DNA of 64,000 nt from Rhodothalassiaceae bacterium (GTDB lineage: Bacteria > Pseudomonadota > Alphaproteobacteria > Sphingomonadales > Rhodothalassiaceae): the NCBI GenBank assembly GCA_026004935.1, contig BPKC01000001.1, positions 1,279,491-1,343,490 of the forward strand, read 5' to 3'. Positions 27,587 through 37,647 of the stretch are shown piece by piece. Numbering within the stretch: the stretch's first letter is position 1; each line of letters starts with the position of its first letter. The notes beneath the pieces are model-generated. The model saw only the letters and a program-made list of their open reading frames with translations, was not told where the DNA came from and did no database searches. The position numbers and the translations under genes were made by a program.

Positions 27587-27913
27587 TCAGTGGCAACCGT
27601 ATGTTCCCGTGAAGCCGACGGTTCCGACTGGACACCCGAATGTTCCCACGGTGCCCGATGTGCCCTTGCATCCACCGCCGACCATGGCTTCCAGCGCCTC
27701 GTCTGCGAGTTCCGCGCTCGGCTTCGGCGGCACCAGGACGACGACTTCGTTCTCCGCCGCGAAATAGCTCGTCACCTTGGCGCCCGCCGGCACCTTGATG
27801 CCGGCCTCCGCCAGCGCGGCGGCCGGATCCTTCGTCAGCTTCTCGGCGAACGCCGGATCGCTCCAGGCCTGGGCGATGATCTTGCCGTAGGCTTGCGCGT
27901 GGTTGTCAGCCAT
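27587..27913 (-). CDS. NHLP-leader RiPP (TOMM) precursor peptide
   Basis: 108 residues from the ATG at 27913, with a strong AAGGAG ribosome site; the longer frame from 28075 lacks leader-like sequence. Residues about 8-68 are a nitrile-hydratase-alpha-like leader (KIIAQAWSDPAFAEKLTKDP, AAALAEAGIKVPAGAKV, VVLVPPKPSAELADEALEAM). Gly79-Gly80-Gly81 is the double-Gly cleavage site. The 28-residue core (81-108) has Cys82, Cys94 and Cys107, Ser86, six Thr and many Gly. Two 11-residue copies, GTSGTVGTFGC (84-94) and GTVGFTGTYGC (97-107), are joined by Pro-Val. Cys/Thr/Ser next to Gly are standard cyclodehydration sites. Product structure and activity are unknown. Confidence 0.93.
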   Translation of the reverse strand: MADNHAQAYGKIIAQAWSDPAFAEKLTKDPAAALAEAGIKVPAGAKVTSYFAAENEVVVLVPPKPSAELADEALEAMVGGGCKGTSGTVGTFGCPVGTVGFTGTYGCH

Positions 27914-28387
27914 GGGCTGCTCCTTTCCGCATGTGCCGCGGGGCGGGACTTCCCTCCGCGCGAAGGACGCCCGCCCGATGGCGCCTTGCCGCCCGCACTC
28001 ACGACGGGTGACTGCTGCCAGCCCCGGTGCACATGAAGAGGTTCCGGAAAGGAAAAGACCTGCCGCGCCGCGCATGCGGCCGCATCAGAAATGATATGAT
28101 CGGCGTGATGCCGTGTCAGGAATTTTCGTTTCGAGGGATCCTCCCTGCTCCGCAATAGTCATTCTCGGACATCTGGACTTTCCGGTCAAGTCATTTTATC
28201 TTTCAAGCAACGGACGCAGACAGGGAAGGCGGCTCGCCACTTCACACCCCATCGTGTTGGCGCGTGAGAAAGCCGGCGAGAGCGCGGGCGAGGGCGGCGT
28301 TTTTTCGGTGGCCCGCGCCGCCGCACAGCGGCCGCTCCGATGGATGGCGGTTGGCCGGCGGCTCTTCGGCCGGGAACAGGGGACTGC
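27914..28387. promoter_or_regulatory. Divergent control region between precursor and export genes
   Basis: 474 bases without a convincing gene between the minus-strand biosynthetic genes and plus-strand exporter genes. The part 28095-28205 is visibly AT-richer than the surroundings (AAATGATATGATC, TCATTTTATCTTTC), as expected for promoters. Only the minus-strand promoter candidate at 28160-28188 is specific enough to name; I see no clear plus-strand promoter or operator. Confidence 0.6.
28160..28188 (-). promoter_or_regulatory. Candidate sigma-70 promoter for the precursor operon
   Basis: On the minus strand TTGACC (28183-28188), 17 bases, GAGAAT (28160-28165). The -35 matches 5 of 6 and the -10 matches 4 of 6 consensus positions. 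It leaves a leader of about 240 bases before the precursor ATG. Found by eye in the most AT-rich part of the gap. Confidence 0.4.
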
Positions 28388-29668
28388 ATGCCCGATCTTT
28401 TTCGCAAAGAGGCCGTGCGCGAGCTCGGCGATCCCCGCGGGCTCGATGAGGCCATCACGCTCGTGCGTCCGCGCGGCTGGGTGGCGCTTGCGGCCTTCGG
28501 CGTGCTGGCGCTGGCCGCGGTGGTCTGGGCGGTCTTCGGCCGCCGCGACTATCGCGTCGACGGACTCGCGGTTCTGCTGCATGAGGGCAGCCGCATCATT
28601 CCGGTGACGGCTCCGGCCGACGGCCGGGTGATCGCCGTGCATGTGAGGAAGGGTCAGCGGGTTACGAAGGGAGCGCTTCTGGCCGAGCTGTCGCTGCCGG
28701 CGCTCGAGGCCCAGATCGCCGCCCTCGATGCCTCGATCGCTGCGCTCGAAGACGAGGTCAGGCTGCTCGCCGCCTCGCTCGCGCAGGAGAACGCCACAGA
28801 CGAGCGGGAGCTCCAGAAGGCTCTGGCGGCGCATGAACAGGCGCTCGGCGCGGCCCGGCAGAAGGAGACGTTTCTGGCCCGGAAGCTGGCCGATGACGAA
28901 GCGCTTCTGAAGAAGGGGTTCGCGACGAAGGAGGCCGTCGAGGCGACGCGCCAGGAATGGCTGGCGGCGCGCCAGGACGTGCTGGCGCTGTCCGCCCGGA
29001 TCGTCCAGCTGCGGGCGCAGGCGGCGGCCGCGCGCACCGACCGGGCCGCGCGGCTGGACGACCTGAAGCGCGCTCTCCTCCGGGAAAAGGGCAAGCGTGC
29101 GGTGCTCGCCGCGACCGCGGCATCGAACGGGCGGCTCGTCGCCGATGCGGATGCGCTGGTGGTGGCGGTCGAGGAGCTGCCCGGTCGCCGGATCGCCGCG
29201 GGACAACCGATCGTGACCCTGGAGACGAGGGGCGGCCCGCTCGCGGCCTATGCGTATTTTCCGCTTGCCGTGGGCAAGAAGCTTGCGGAAGGCAATGCCG
29301 CGCACGTCGCCCCCACCACCGTCGAACGCAGCCTCTATGGTGCGATGAAGGCGCACGTCACGCGGGTGGACGCGCTGCCCAGCGATCGCGCGGATCTTCT
29401 CGCCCGCTTCGGCAACGAGGCGCTGGTCCGGCAGATCATGGGCGCCGGTGCGCCGCTCGCCGCCAGACTCGCGCTCGAGCCCGCACCGGAGACGGCGAGC
29501 GGCTTCGCCTGGACATCCTCGAAGGGGCCGGCCGTCACGCTCAGCCCCGGGACGCTCGCCTCCGCCACCGTCGTCGTGCGGCGGATCCGGCCGATCTCCC
29601 TGCTCGTGCCGGTGATCGAGGAGCTGGCACCGGCGGAGGAGGCGCATGCGACCACCACGGCTCCGTGA
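28388..29668 (+). CDS. NHLM-type secretion membrane fusion protein (HlyD-like)
   Basis: 426 residues from the ATG at 28388 (AGGGG ribosome site). Short cytoplasmic start, one membrane helix (about 31-50, WVALAAFGVLALAAVVWAVF), then a lipoyl half (VTAPADGRVIAVHVRKGQRV), a long coiled coil (about 105-235, ALEDEVRLLAASLAQENA, RQEWLAARQDVLALSARIV) and the beta part. This is the layout of the NHLP bacteriocin system secretion protein family. It links the inner-membrane ABC exporter to the periplasm or outer membrane. It overlaps the likely start of the first ABC gene. The outer-membrane partner is not encoded beside it. Confidence 0.88.
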   Translation: MPDLFRKEAVRELGDPRGLDEAITLVRPRGWVALAAFGVLALAAVVWAVFGRRDYRVDGLAVLLHEGSRIIPVTAPADGRVIAVHVRKGQRVTKGALLAELSLPALEAQIAALDASIAALEDEVRLLAASLAQENATDERELQKALAAHEQALGAARQKETFLARKLADDEALLKKGFATKEAVEATRQEWLAARQDVLALSARIVQLRAQAAAARTDRAARLDDLKRALLREKGKRAVLAATAASNGRLVADADALVVAVEELPGRRIAAGQPIVTLETRGGPLAAYAYFPLAVGKKLAEGNAAHVAPTTVERSLYGAMKAHVTRVDALPSDRADLLARFGNEALVRQIMGAGAPLAARLALEPAPETASGFAWTSSKGPAVTLSPGTLASATVVVRRIRPISLLVPVIEELAPAEEAHATTTAP

Positions 29669-31846
29669 CCTGTGACGCCGTGGCCGGCGCGTCACCCATG
29701 TCCCGACCATCCTCCAGATGGAGGCCGTGGAATGCGGTGCGGCGTCGCTTGCGATGGTGCTCGCGCATTACGGCCGCTGGGTGCCGCTCGAGGAGCTGCG
29801 CGTCCACAGCGCGGTGACCCGCGACGGCGCCACCGCGGCCGGCATCCTGCGCGCGGCGCGCTTCCACGGCCTCGAAGCCAAGGGGATGCGCCTTGAAATG
29901 GACCGGCTGGCCGAGCAGCGGCTGCCGCTCATCGTCTTCTGGCAGTTCAACCATTTCATCGTGGTGGAGGGTTTTGCGGAGGATGCGGTCTTCGTGAACG
30001 ACCCGGCCAAGGGCCGCCTGCGGCTTACGCACGAGAGTTCTCGCGCGGCTACACGGGGATTGCGCTCGTCTTCGCGCCGGGGCCCGCATTCACGCCGGCC
30101 GGCCATCCGCCGCGGGTTCTCGGCGCGCTGCTGCGGCGGCTCGCCCGTTCGCCGGACGCCGTGACCGCGATCGCCGTCGCAAGCCTGCTGATCGCCGCGC
30201 CCGGGCTGGTGACGCCGCTGGGGCTGAAGCTGTTCGTCGACGACGTGCTGGTGCGCGGCTATGCCGACTGGCTGTTTCCGCTCGTGCTGGGGCTCGTCGT
30301 CGCGGCGCTGGCCGGCGGGTTTCTCGCCTGGTTTCAGCAGCGGCTGCTCGTCGCCCTGCAGACCAAGCTCGACATGGCGATCGCCGCCGAATACGTCTGG
30401 CATCTCCTGCGGCTGCCGATGCGCTTCTTCGGCCAGCGCCTCGCCGGCGATCTCGCCAACCGCATGGTCGGGGCGCGGCGCATCGCGGCGCTGATGGCGG
30501 GCCCGCTTCCGACCACGGTCATCGCCATGATGGTGGGCGCGGTCTTTCTTACCGCGCTCTTCTTCCTCAGCCCCTGGCTGACGCTGGTCGCGCTCGCCGC
30601 GATGGGGCTGCATCTGGGGGTGCTGAAGCTGGTCGCGCGCCGCCGGCAGGAGCTCAACAGCCGCTATCTCATGGATCAGGGCGCGCTCGCCGGCTTTTCG
30701 GCCGCGGGCCTGTCCGCGATCGAGACCATCCGGGCCGGCGGCAGCGAGCAGGACTTCTACGCCCAGTGGGCGGGCCACCACGCGCGGCTCGTCAACAGCC
30801 ATCAGCGTCTGGGCGAGGCGAGCGCGCTGCTCGAAGTCGGGCCGCAGTTCGTGGCCGTGCTGGCCCATGCCGTGATCCTGTTCGCGGGGGCCGAGCTCAT
30901 TCTGGCCGGTCGGCTCACGATGGGCGGGCTGGTGGCCTTCCAGGCGCTGTGGATGCAGGTGGCGACCCCCGTGCAGCGCTTCGTGATGCTGGGCGGGCAG
31001 TTGCAGACCATCCTGGGCGACCTGATGCGCCTTGACGACGTGCTCCGCTACCCGCTCGACGAGGGGGAAGCCGCCGTCCCGCGCAGCGAGCCTTCCGGTC
31101 CGCGCGGCGAGCCGCAGCCGGTGCGCATCACCGGGCGGCTGGAGTTCCGGGGGGTGAGCTTCGGCTATGATCCGACGCGCCCGCCGCTGATCGACGGGCT
31201 GGATTTCGTCCTGCCGCCGGGTGGACGGATCGCGCTCGTGGGACCGTCGGGATCGGGCAAGTCGACGGTCGCCCGTCTCATCCTCGGTCTGCTCAGGCCT
31301 TCGGCGGGCGAGATCCTGATCGACGGCCGACCCCGCGACGCCTGGCCGGCCATTCTGCTGGAGCGCGACATCGCCGCCGTCGACCAGGAGATCTTTCTGT
31401 TCGCCGGCACGGTGGCCGAGAACATCGCCTTCCGGGATCCCGACCTGCGGCACGAGGCGATCCGGCGGGCCGCCGAAGATGCGCTGATCCATGATGAGAT
31501 CGCCGCCCGTCCCGGCGGCTATGAGGCGGTGGTGGAGGAGGGCGGCCGCAATTTCAGCGGCGGCCAGCGCCAGCGTCTGGAGATCGCGCGCGCGCTCGCC
31601 CGCGATCCGCGCATTCTGGTGCTGGACGAGGCGACGGCGGCGCTCGATGCCAAGACCGAGGAGGAGATCGACCACCGCCTGCGCCGGCGGGGCTGCTCGC
31701 TGGTGATCGTCGCCCACCGCCTGTCCACCATCCGCGACGCCGACGAGATCATCCTGCTCGATGAGGGACGGGTGGCCGAGCGCGGCCGGCATGCGGATCT
31801 GATCGCGCTGGGCGGCCGCTACCGGCAGCTGGTGGAGCAGGGCTGA
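29646..31846 (+). pseudogene. NHLM peptidase-ABC exporter (C39), interrupted as sequenced
   Basis: The reading spans two frames. With one base restored near 30036 (CACGAGAGTTC, expected CACGAGGAGTTC) it gives about 733 residues. C39 peptidase: THVPTILQMEAVECGAAS with Gln and Cys (codon 29733), NHFIVV His (29952), NDP Asp (30000). Then six membrane helices and an ATPase (GPSGSGKST, FSGGQRQRLEIARA, ILVLDEAT, AHRLST). It should cut the precursor after Gly-Gly and export it. The natural ATG (29646, overlapping the previous gene) is followed by TGA at 29673 in the same frame; starting at ATG 29718 would lose the catalytic Gln. The domains are otherwise well preserved, so sequencing error or recent inactivation are both possible. 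Confidence 0.85.
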
Positions 31847-34622
31847 TGGCGGCGGAGCGCGGACGGCACGACCTTCTGACGCTGACGGCCGGCACCGCCG
31901 ATGTGCACATACCGGCGCCCGCCGTGATCACGGTGGAGCGCGGGCGGCTGCTGCTCTTCCTCGTCGAGGAATCCGGGCTGCGTCACTTCGTCTGCGAGGC
32001 GGGGCCGGGCGCGCGGCTGCTCCTTCCGCAGCGCGGAGGCGCAGGCCCGGCGCGCGAGGCGGGCCTTGCCTGGCATCCGGTTCCGGCCCCGCAGGCCCGG
32101 ATCCGGGCCGCGCCCGTCGATCCCGCAGCGCCGGCCGCCGAGGTCATGGCGCTCGCGCGCGCCCTTCTGCCCCCCGACCACGATGGGTGGAACCGGCCGG
32201 GCGATGCGACCGTCGGCGATGCGATCGCGGCGGTCGAGACGGCCTGGTGCGCGCATCTCGCCGATCAGCGCGGGCGCGAGGCGGGCGAGCTGGCGCGTCG
32301 GCGGACGACGCGTCGCCGGGGGCTCGTGCGGGCGCTGTCCTGGCTGGGCGGCGTCGTGGCCGCGCCGGGGCACGCGAGGGAATCGCCGTTCCAGCCGATG
32401 GATGCGCGGGTGCAGGCGATCGCCCGCGCCGCCGCGGCCCTCGGCACGCCGCTCGATTCCGCGACGCTGCGCCGGCTCGATGTGCTGGCGGGCGAGATGG
32501 AGACCGGCGCAGGCGACGGCGGTGCCGGAGGTCCGGACGCCGGGGATGCGGACGCAGAGGCGGCAGATGCGGCCACGGCGGCCGTCGAGCGGCTGCTCGC
32601 CGCCGCGGGAATCTTCTTCCGCCGGGTACGGCTGGCAGCGGACTGGTGGACCCGCGACCACGGCGTGCTGCTGCTCGCGGGCGCCGACGGCGTGCCGGTG
32701 CCGGCCCGTCCGCGCGCGGGAACCTATGAGCTCATGCGCGATCAGGGCGCGATCGCCCTGCGCGATGGCGAGCGGGCGGCGGCGCAAGGCCGCGCCTGGA
32801 TGCTCGCCGCACGCCTGCCCGGCGACGGGCCCGTCGGCCTCGGCACGCTTCTGCGCCATGCCGGCCGGGGCATGGGCCGGGACGCCGCGCGCTTCGTGGC
32901 GCTGACCCTGGTGGCGGGGCTGCTTTCGCTCGCCGTGCCGCTTGCGACGGGTGCGGCGATGGCGAATGTGATCCCGGAAGCCGACCATCCGCTCCTTCTC
33001 ACTCTCTTCTTCGCCATGGTCGCCGCCGCGGCCGCCCAGGCCGGCGTCAGCCTCGCCGCGGGGCTCGCCACGGTGCGCGCGGAGGGACGGGCCGGAAACC
33101 GGGTGCAGGAGGCGGTCTGGGACCGCCTGCTGCGGCTGCCCGTGTCCTTCTTCCGGCGCTTCGACGTCGGCGACCTGACGAACCGGGCTCTTGCGGTGGA
33201 CAGCATCCGGGCGATGGCGAGCATGCATGCGGTGACCGCGCTCACCCATGGGGTCTTCGGGCTGTTCTCGCTGGCGCTGATGGCCTGGTATAATCTCACG
33301 CTCGGGCTCGTGGTCGCGGCGCTCGGCCTCGTCTTCGGCGGGCTCGTCTGGCTCGTGGGCCGGATCGTGCTGCGGGAGGTCTCGGCGGTCGCCGACGACA
33401 CGGGGCGGCTGGAGGCGCTCATCTTCCAGTTCGTCCGGGCGATCGCCAAGATCCGCGTGGCCGGAGCCGTCGCGGCGGCCTTCACGCGCTTTGCGGCGCT
33501 CTACCGGCGGCTTCTGGCCGCGTCCCGCCGGCAGATGGCGGCCGCGGCCGTGCTGCAGGGGCTGTCCAGCGTCTGGCCGATCCTGACCGTTGCGGTGCTG
33601 GTGGCCGTGCTGGCGCTGGTGAGCGGCCAGTTCCTCGCCTATTTCCGTGCGCCGGCCGACTGGGCCGGGATCGAGGCGGAGAACCTGCGCGCCACCATCT
33701 CGGCTCCCTCCTTCATCGCCTTCTACACCGCGCTCGGGCAGTTTTCGCTGGCGCTGGTCATGGTCTCCGGCTCGCTGCTGCAGCTGGTCGCGATCCGGCC
33801 CTGGGCCGAGCGCTGCGTCCGCTGCTCGATGCCGAACCGGAGCGGACCACCGGCGGCGCGCGGCGGCCCGGGCGGCTGCGCGGGCGGATCGCCCTGCACG
33901 GCGTCTGCTTCCGCTATGCGCCGGAAGCCCCCAGGGTCTTGGACGGCGTCAGCCTGAAGGTGGAGCCCGGCGAGATGGTGGCGCTCGTCGGGCCGTCGGG
34001 GGCGGGCAAGTCCACGATCATCCGCCTGCTCCTCGGCTTCGAGGAGCCGGAGGAAGGCAGCATCTTCATCGGCGGCATCGATCTCAAGCGGCTCGATCCC
34101 GCCTGGTTCCGGCGCCAGATCGGCGTCGTGCTGCAGGACGGGCGGCTGCTGCCGGGCAGCATCTTCCAGAACATCGCCGCCGGCGCGCGCATCACGCGCG
34201 AGCAGGCGATGGAGGCGATTCGCATGGCCGGGATGGAGAAGGATCTGGAAGCCATGCCCATGGGCCTCGAGACGATGCTGAGCGAGGGGGCGACGACGCT
34301 TTCCGGCGGCCAGCGCCAGCGGCTGATGATCGCGCGGGCGCTCGTGCGCCGGCCGAAGCTCGTCATCTTCGACGAGGCGACGAGCGCGCTCGACAACGAG
34401 ACCCAGGCGGTGGTGACCGAAAGCCTGAACCGGCTTGCGGTGACCCGCATCGTGGTCGCGCACCGCCTGTCCACGGTCCGCGCGGCCGACCGCATCCATG
34501 TGCTGGACCACGGCCGGGTCGTCGAGGAGGGCCGTTTCGAGGAGCTGCTGGCCGCCGACGGCCTGTTCCGGCGCCTTGCCGAGCGGCAGATGCTCGCCGA
34601 TCTTCCCGCGGCATCCGCCTGA
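31846..34622 (+). pseudogene. NHLM second ABC exporter (permease-ATPase), frameshifted
   Basis: Restoring one base near 33812 (GAGCGCTGCG, expected GAGCGCGTGCG) gives 925 residues. About 1-330 is the extra N-terminal region typical of the second NHLM transporter; it has no peptidase Cys. Membrane helices follow (FVALTLVAGLLSLAVPLATG, then the RLLRLPVSFFRRFDVGDLTNRAL coupling segment), and after the break the ATPase: LVGPSGAGKSTIIRLLLGF, TLSGGQRQRLMIARAL, KLVIFDEATSALD, VVAHRLSTV. As read, the first frame stops at 33957 without an ATPase; the ATPase frame remains open. One base overlaps the first ABC gene (TGATG), so the pair is coupled and probably works as a heterodimer. Confidence 0.85.
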
Positions 34623-34630
34623 GCGCGTCC

Positions 34631-34660
34631 GCCGGCGCAAGGGGCGTGCCGGCTTTTCTT
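34631..34660 (+). terminator. Intrinsic terminator after the exporter operon
   Basis: GCCGGCGC (34631-34638) pairs with GTGCCGGC (34646-34653), with one wobble, around a short loop, followed directly by TTTTCTTTC. It starts 9 bases after the second ABC stop and separates the RiPP locus from coaBC. Confidence 0.6.
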
Positions 34661-34735
34661 TCGCCCGCCGGCGCGCTATGGCGGGGCGGCGAACGGGCGG
34701 CGGCGGAAGGCCGCGGCAAGGTCGAGGACGGCGGC

Positions 34736-35968
34736 GTGGCACTGGCGGGGCGGCAGGTTCTGGTGATCATCGGCGGCGGCATCGCCGCCTACAAGTCGCT
34801 GGAGCTGATCCGGCGCCTCAAGGACCGCGGCGCGCGGGTGCGCGGCGTGCTGACGGCCGCCGGCGCCCAGTTCATCACGCCGCTGTCCGTCGCAAGTCTG
34901 ACCGGCGAGCCCTGTTATCAGGATCTCTTCTCGCTGACCGAGGAAGCGGAAATGGGGCACATCCGCCTTGCGCGCGAGGCGGACGTGATCGTGGTGGCGC
35001 CGGCGACCGCCGATCTCATGGCCAAGATGGCGCATGGACACGCCAATGATCTGGCGAGCACCATCCTGCTGGCCACCACCGCACCGGTGCTGATCGCGCC
35101 GGCGATGAATGTGGAGATGTGGAAGAAGCCCGCCACCCGGCGCAATCTCGAGCAGCTGAAGGCCGACGGCATCCATGTGGTGGGGCCCGGAGCGGGTGAT
35201 CTGGCCTGCGGCGAGACGGGGCCGGGACGGATGGCCGAGGTGCCCGAGATCCTCGCGGCCGTCGAGCGCATCCTCGATGCCGGCCCGCGGCCGCTGGCGG
35301 GCGTCCGCGCGCTGGTGACGGCGGGGCCCACCCTGGAGCCCATCGATCCCGTGCGCTTCATCTCGAACCGTTCCTCGGGTCTGCAGGGCTACCGGATCGC
35401 GGAGGCGCTGGCGGCGCTGGGCGCGGATGTGACGCTCGTCAGCGGGCCGACGAATCTCGCCACGCCCGCGGATGTCAGGCGGGTGGATGTGGAGAGCGCA
35501 CGCGAGATGTGGCAGGCGGTGCGCGATGCGCTGCCCGTCGATGTCGCGGTCTGCGTCGCCGCCGTGGCGGACTGGCGGGTGACGAGCCCTGCGGCCGAGA
35601 AGATCAAGAAGAGCCGGGACGGCCTGCCCGCTCTCGAACTTACCGAGAATCCCGATATCCTGGCCTCGCTCGCCGCGCTGCCGGCGGGCGAGCGCCCACG
35701 GCTCGTCATCGGCTTTGCGGCCGAGACGGAAGACGTCGTCCGCCACGCCGCGGAAAAGCGCCGGCGCAAGGGGGCGGACTGGATCGTCGCCAACGACGTC
35801 TCGGGCGGCGCGGTGATGGGCGGGGCGCGCAACCGCGTCTGGCTGATCCGCGGGGACGATACGCCGGAGGCCTGGCCGGAGATGGACAAGGCGGAGGTCG
35901 CGCGCCGTCTCGCCGGCGAGATCGCGGCGCATCTGGCCGGGGCGGCGGAGGCGGAAGGGTCGGCCTGA
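34736..35968 (+). CDS. coaBC: Bifunctional phosphopantothenoylcysteine decarboxylase/synthetase
   Basis: 410 residues from a GTG at 34736 (AGGACGG before it). CoaC half: [41 protein letters not shown] and [11 protein letters not shown] (FMN decarboxylase). CoaB half from about 190: [60 protein letters not shown] and IGFAAETED. Two successive steps of coenzyme A synthesis: CTP-dependent cysteine ligation and decarboxylation to 4'-phosphopantetheine. The gene order coaBC-dut (one-base overlap) is common in proteobacteria. Confidence 0.96.
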   Translation: MALAGRQVLVIIGGGIAAYKSLELIRRLKDRGARVRGVLTAAGAQFITPLSVASLTGEPCYQDLFSLTEEAEMGHIRLAREADVIVVAPATADLMAKMAHGHANDLASTILLATTAPVLIAPAMNVEMWKKPATRRNLEQLKADGIHVVGPGAGDLACGETGPGRMAEVPEILAAVERILDAGPRPLAGVRALVTAGPTLEPIDPVRFISNRSSGLQGYRIAEALAALGADVTLVSGPTNLATPADVRRVDVESAREMWQAVRDALPVDVAVCVAAVADWRVTSPAAEKIKKSRDGLPALELTENPDILASLAALPAGERPRLVIGFAAETEDVVRHAAEKRRRKGADWIVANDVSGGAVMGGARNRVWLIRGDDTPEAWPEMDKAEVARRLAGEIAAHLAGAAEAEGSA

Positions 35969-36489
35969 TGGCGGATGCCGGACCCGGCAACACGCATGCC
36001 GAGATCGTGGTGGCCGTGCGCAGGCTGCCGCATGCGGCGGACCTGCCCCTGCCGGCCCGGGCCAGCGCGCTTGCCGCCGGCTTCGATCTGCATGCGGCGG
36101 TGGACGCGCCGGTCACCATCGCGCCGGGACGCTTCGCGCTGGTGCCCACCGGGATTGCGCTCGCGCTGCCCGCGGGCTTCGAGGCGCAGGTGCGGCCGCG
36201 CTCGGGGCTCGCCGCCCGGCACGGGATCACGGTGCTCAACACGCCGGGCACGATCGATGCGGACTACCGCGGCGAGGTGAAGGTGATCCTCGTCAACCTC
36301 GGCACCTCGCCTTTCGTGGTTGAACGCGGCATGCGGATCGCGCAGATGGTGGTGGCCGCCCTGCCCAGGGTGCGGCTTGAGCCCGTCGCCGAGCTTCCCG
36401 CCAGCGCGCGCGGGGAGGGCGGCTTCGGCTCGACGGGGATCGAGGCGATGGCCGGTGCGGCCGGCAGGACAGTCGTGGAGGAAACATGA
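35968..36489 (+). CDS. dut: dUTP diphosphatase
   Basis: 173 residues. All five trimeric dUTPase motifs are present: [39 protein letters not shown] and the C-terminal GEGGFGSTG arm that closes the active site. It hydrolyses dUTP to dUMP, keeping uracil out of DNA. The extra C-terminal 15 residues are unremarkable. Overlaps coaBC by one base and ald by four (ATGA). Confidence 0.97.
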   Translation: MADAGPGNTHAEIVVAVRRLPHAADLPLPARASALAAGFDLHAAVDAPVTIAPGRFALVPTGIALALPAGFEAQVRPRSGLAARHGITVLNTPGTIDADYRGEVKVILVNLGTSPFVVERGMRIAQMVVAALPRVRLEPVAELPASARGEGGFGSTGIEAMAGAAGRTVVEET

Positions 36490-37607
36490 TCATCGGTGTG
36501 CCGAAGGAGATCAAGACGCACGAATACCGCGTGGGGCTGACGCCGAGCTCGGTGCGCGAGCTCGTCCAGCACGGCCACCGCGTCATCGTCGAGCATGATG
36601 CGGGTTTCGCCATCGGCATGGATGACGAACATTACGAGGCCGCCGGCGCCACCATCGCCCCGGATGCCGCGGCCGTCTTCGCCGAGGCCGAGATGATCGT
36701 GAAGGTGAAGGAGCCGCAGCCGCAGGAGATCGCGATGATGCGGCCCGGCCAGGTGCTCTTCACCTATCTGCATCTGGCCGCCGATCCCGCCCAGGCCCGG
36801 GGGCTGATCGAGAAGGACGTGGTGGCCATCGCCTACGAGACGGTCACCGACGAGCGCGGCGGCCTGCCGCTGCTCGCACCCATGTCCGAGGTCGCCGGGC
36901 GGATGTCGATCCAGGCCGGCGCGCATTGCCTGGAGATGGAGCAGGGCGGCCGCGGCATGCTGCTCGGCGGCGTGCCCGGCGTGCCGCCGGCCAAGGTGGT
37001 GGTGATCGGCGGCGGTGTGGTGGGCACCAATGCCGCGCGCATGGCGATGGGGCTGGAGGCGCGGGTCTTCGTGCTCGACAAGTCGCTGCGGCGCCTGCAG
37101 GAGCTGGACTTCCAGTTCGGCTCGAAGCTGACCACCGTGTTCTCGACGACCAGCGCGATCGAGGAGCATGTGCTTTCCGCCGATCTCGTCATCGGCGCCG
37201 TGCTCGTGCCCGGCGCCGCGGCGCCGAAGCTGGTCACCCGCGAGATGGTGCGGCAGATGAAGCGGGGCTCGGTGCTCGTCGATGTCGCGATCGACCAGGG
37301 CGGCTGCTTCGAGACCTCGCGCCCGACCACCCATGCGGACCCGACCTTCGTGGAGGAGGGCGTCGTCCACTACTGCGTGGCGAACATGCCCGGCGCGGTG
37401 GCGCGGACCTCGACGCTCGCCCTCAACAACGCGACGCTGCCCTTCGTCATTGCGCTCGCAGACAAGAGCTACCGCCGCGCGCTGGCGGAGGATCCGCATC
37501 TGAAGGCCGGCCTCAACATCCACCGCGGGCACGTGACCCATCCGGCGGTGGCCGAGGCGCTGGCGCTGCCGTACACGCCGGCGGACGCGGAGCTGAAGGC
37601 CGCCTGA
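36486..37607 (+). CDS. ald: Alanine dehydrogenase
   Basis: 373 residues. NAD-dependent oxidative deamination of L-alanine to pyruvate. It begins [20 protein letters not shown]; catalytic Lys in MIVKVKEPQ and His in YLHLAAD; the NAD site is [19 protein letters not shown]; the C-terminal part has [19 protein letters not shown] and [24 protein letters not shown] sequence. ATG overlaps dut. It may feed or drain alanine pools; no regulator (AldR) is adjacent. Confidence 0.97.
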   Translation: MIIGVPKEIKTHEYRVGLTPSSVRELVQHGHRVIVEHDAGFAIGMDDEHYEAAGATIAPDAAAVFAEAEMIVKVKEPQPQEIAMMRPGQVLFTYLHLAADPAQARGLIEKDVVAIAYETVTDERGGLPLLAPMSEVAGRMSIQAGAHCLEMEQGGRGMLLGGVPGVPPAKVVVIGGGVVGTNAARMAMGLEARVFVLDKSLRRLQELDFQFGSKLTTVFSTTSAIEEHVLSADLVIGAVLVPGAAAPKLVTREMVRQMKRGSVLVDVAIDQGGCFETSRPTTHADPTFVEEGVVHYCVANMPGAVARTSTLALNNATLPFVIALADKSYRRALAEDPHLKAGLNIHRGHVTHPAVAEALALPYTPADAELKAA

Positions 37608-37647
37608 GAGCCGGCCGCGGCCGCCGCCTGCGGTTAAGGAACCCGGC

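Noticed and set aside
27914..28075. Longer precursor with 54 extra N-terminal residues
   Set aside because: The extension is Arg/Cys-rich and unlike NHLP leaders; a strong ribosome site precedes the ATG at 27913.
29672..29896. Plus-strand 74-codon frame starting GTG at 29672
   Set aside because: It begins between the fusion protein and ABC gene but reads in the wrong frame through the C39 peptidase sequence.
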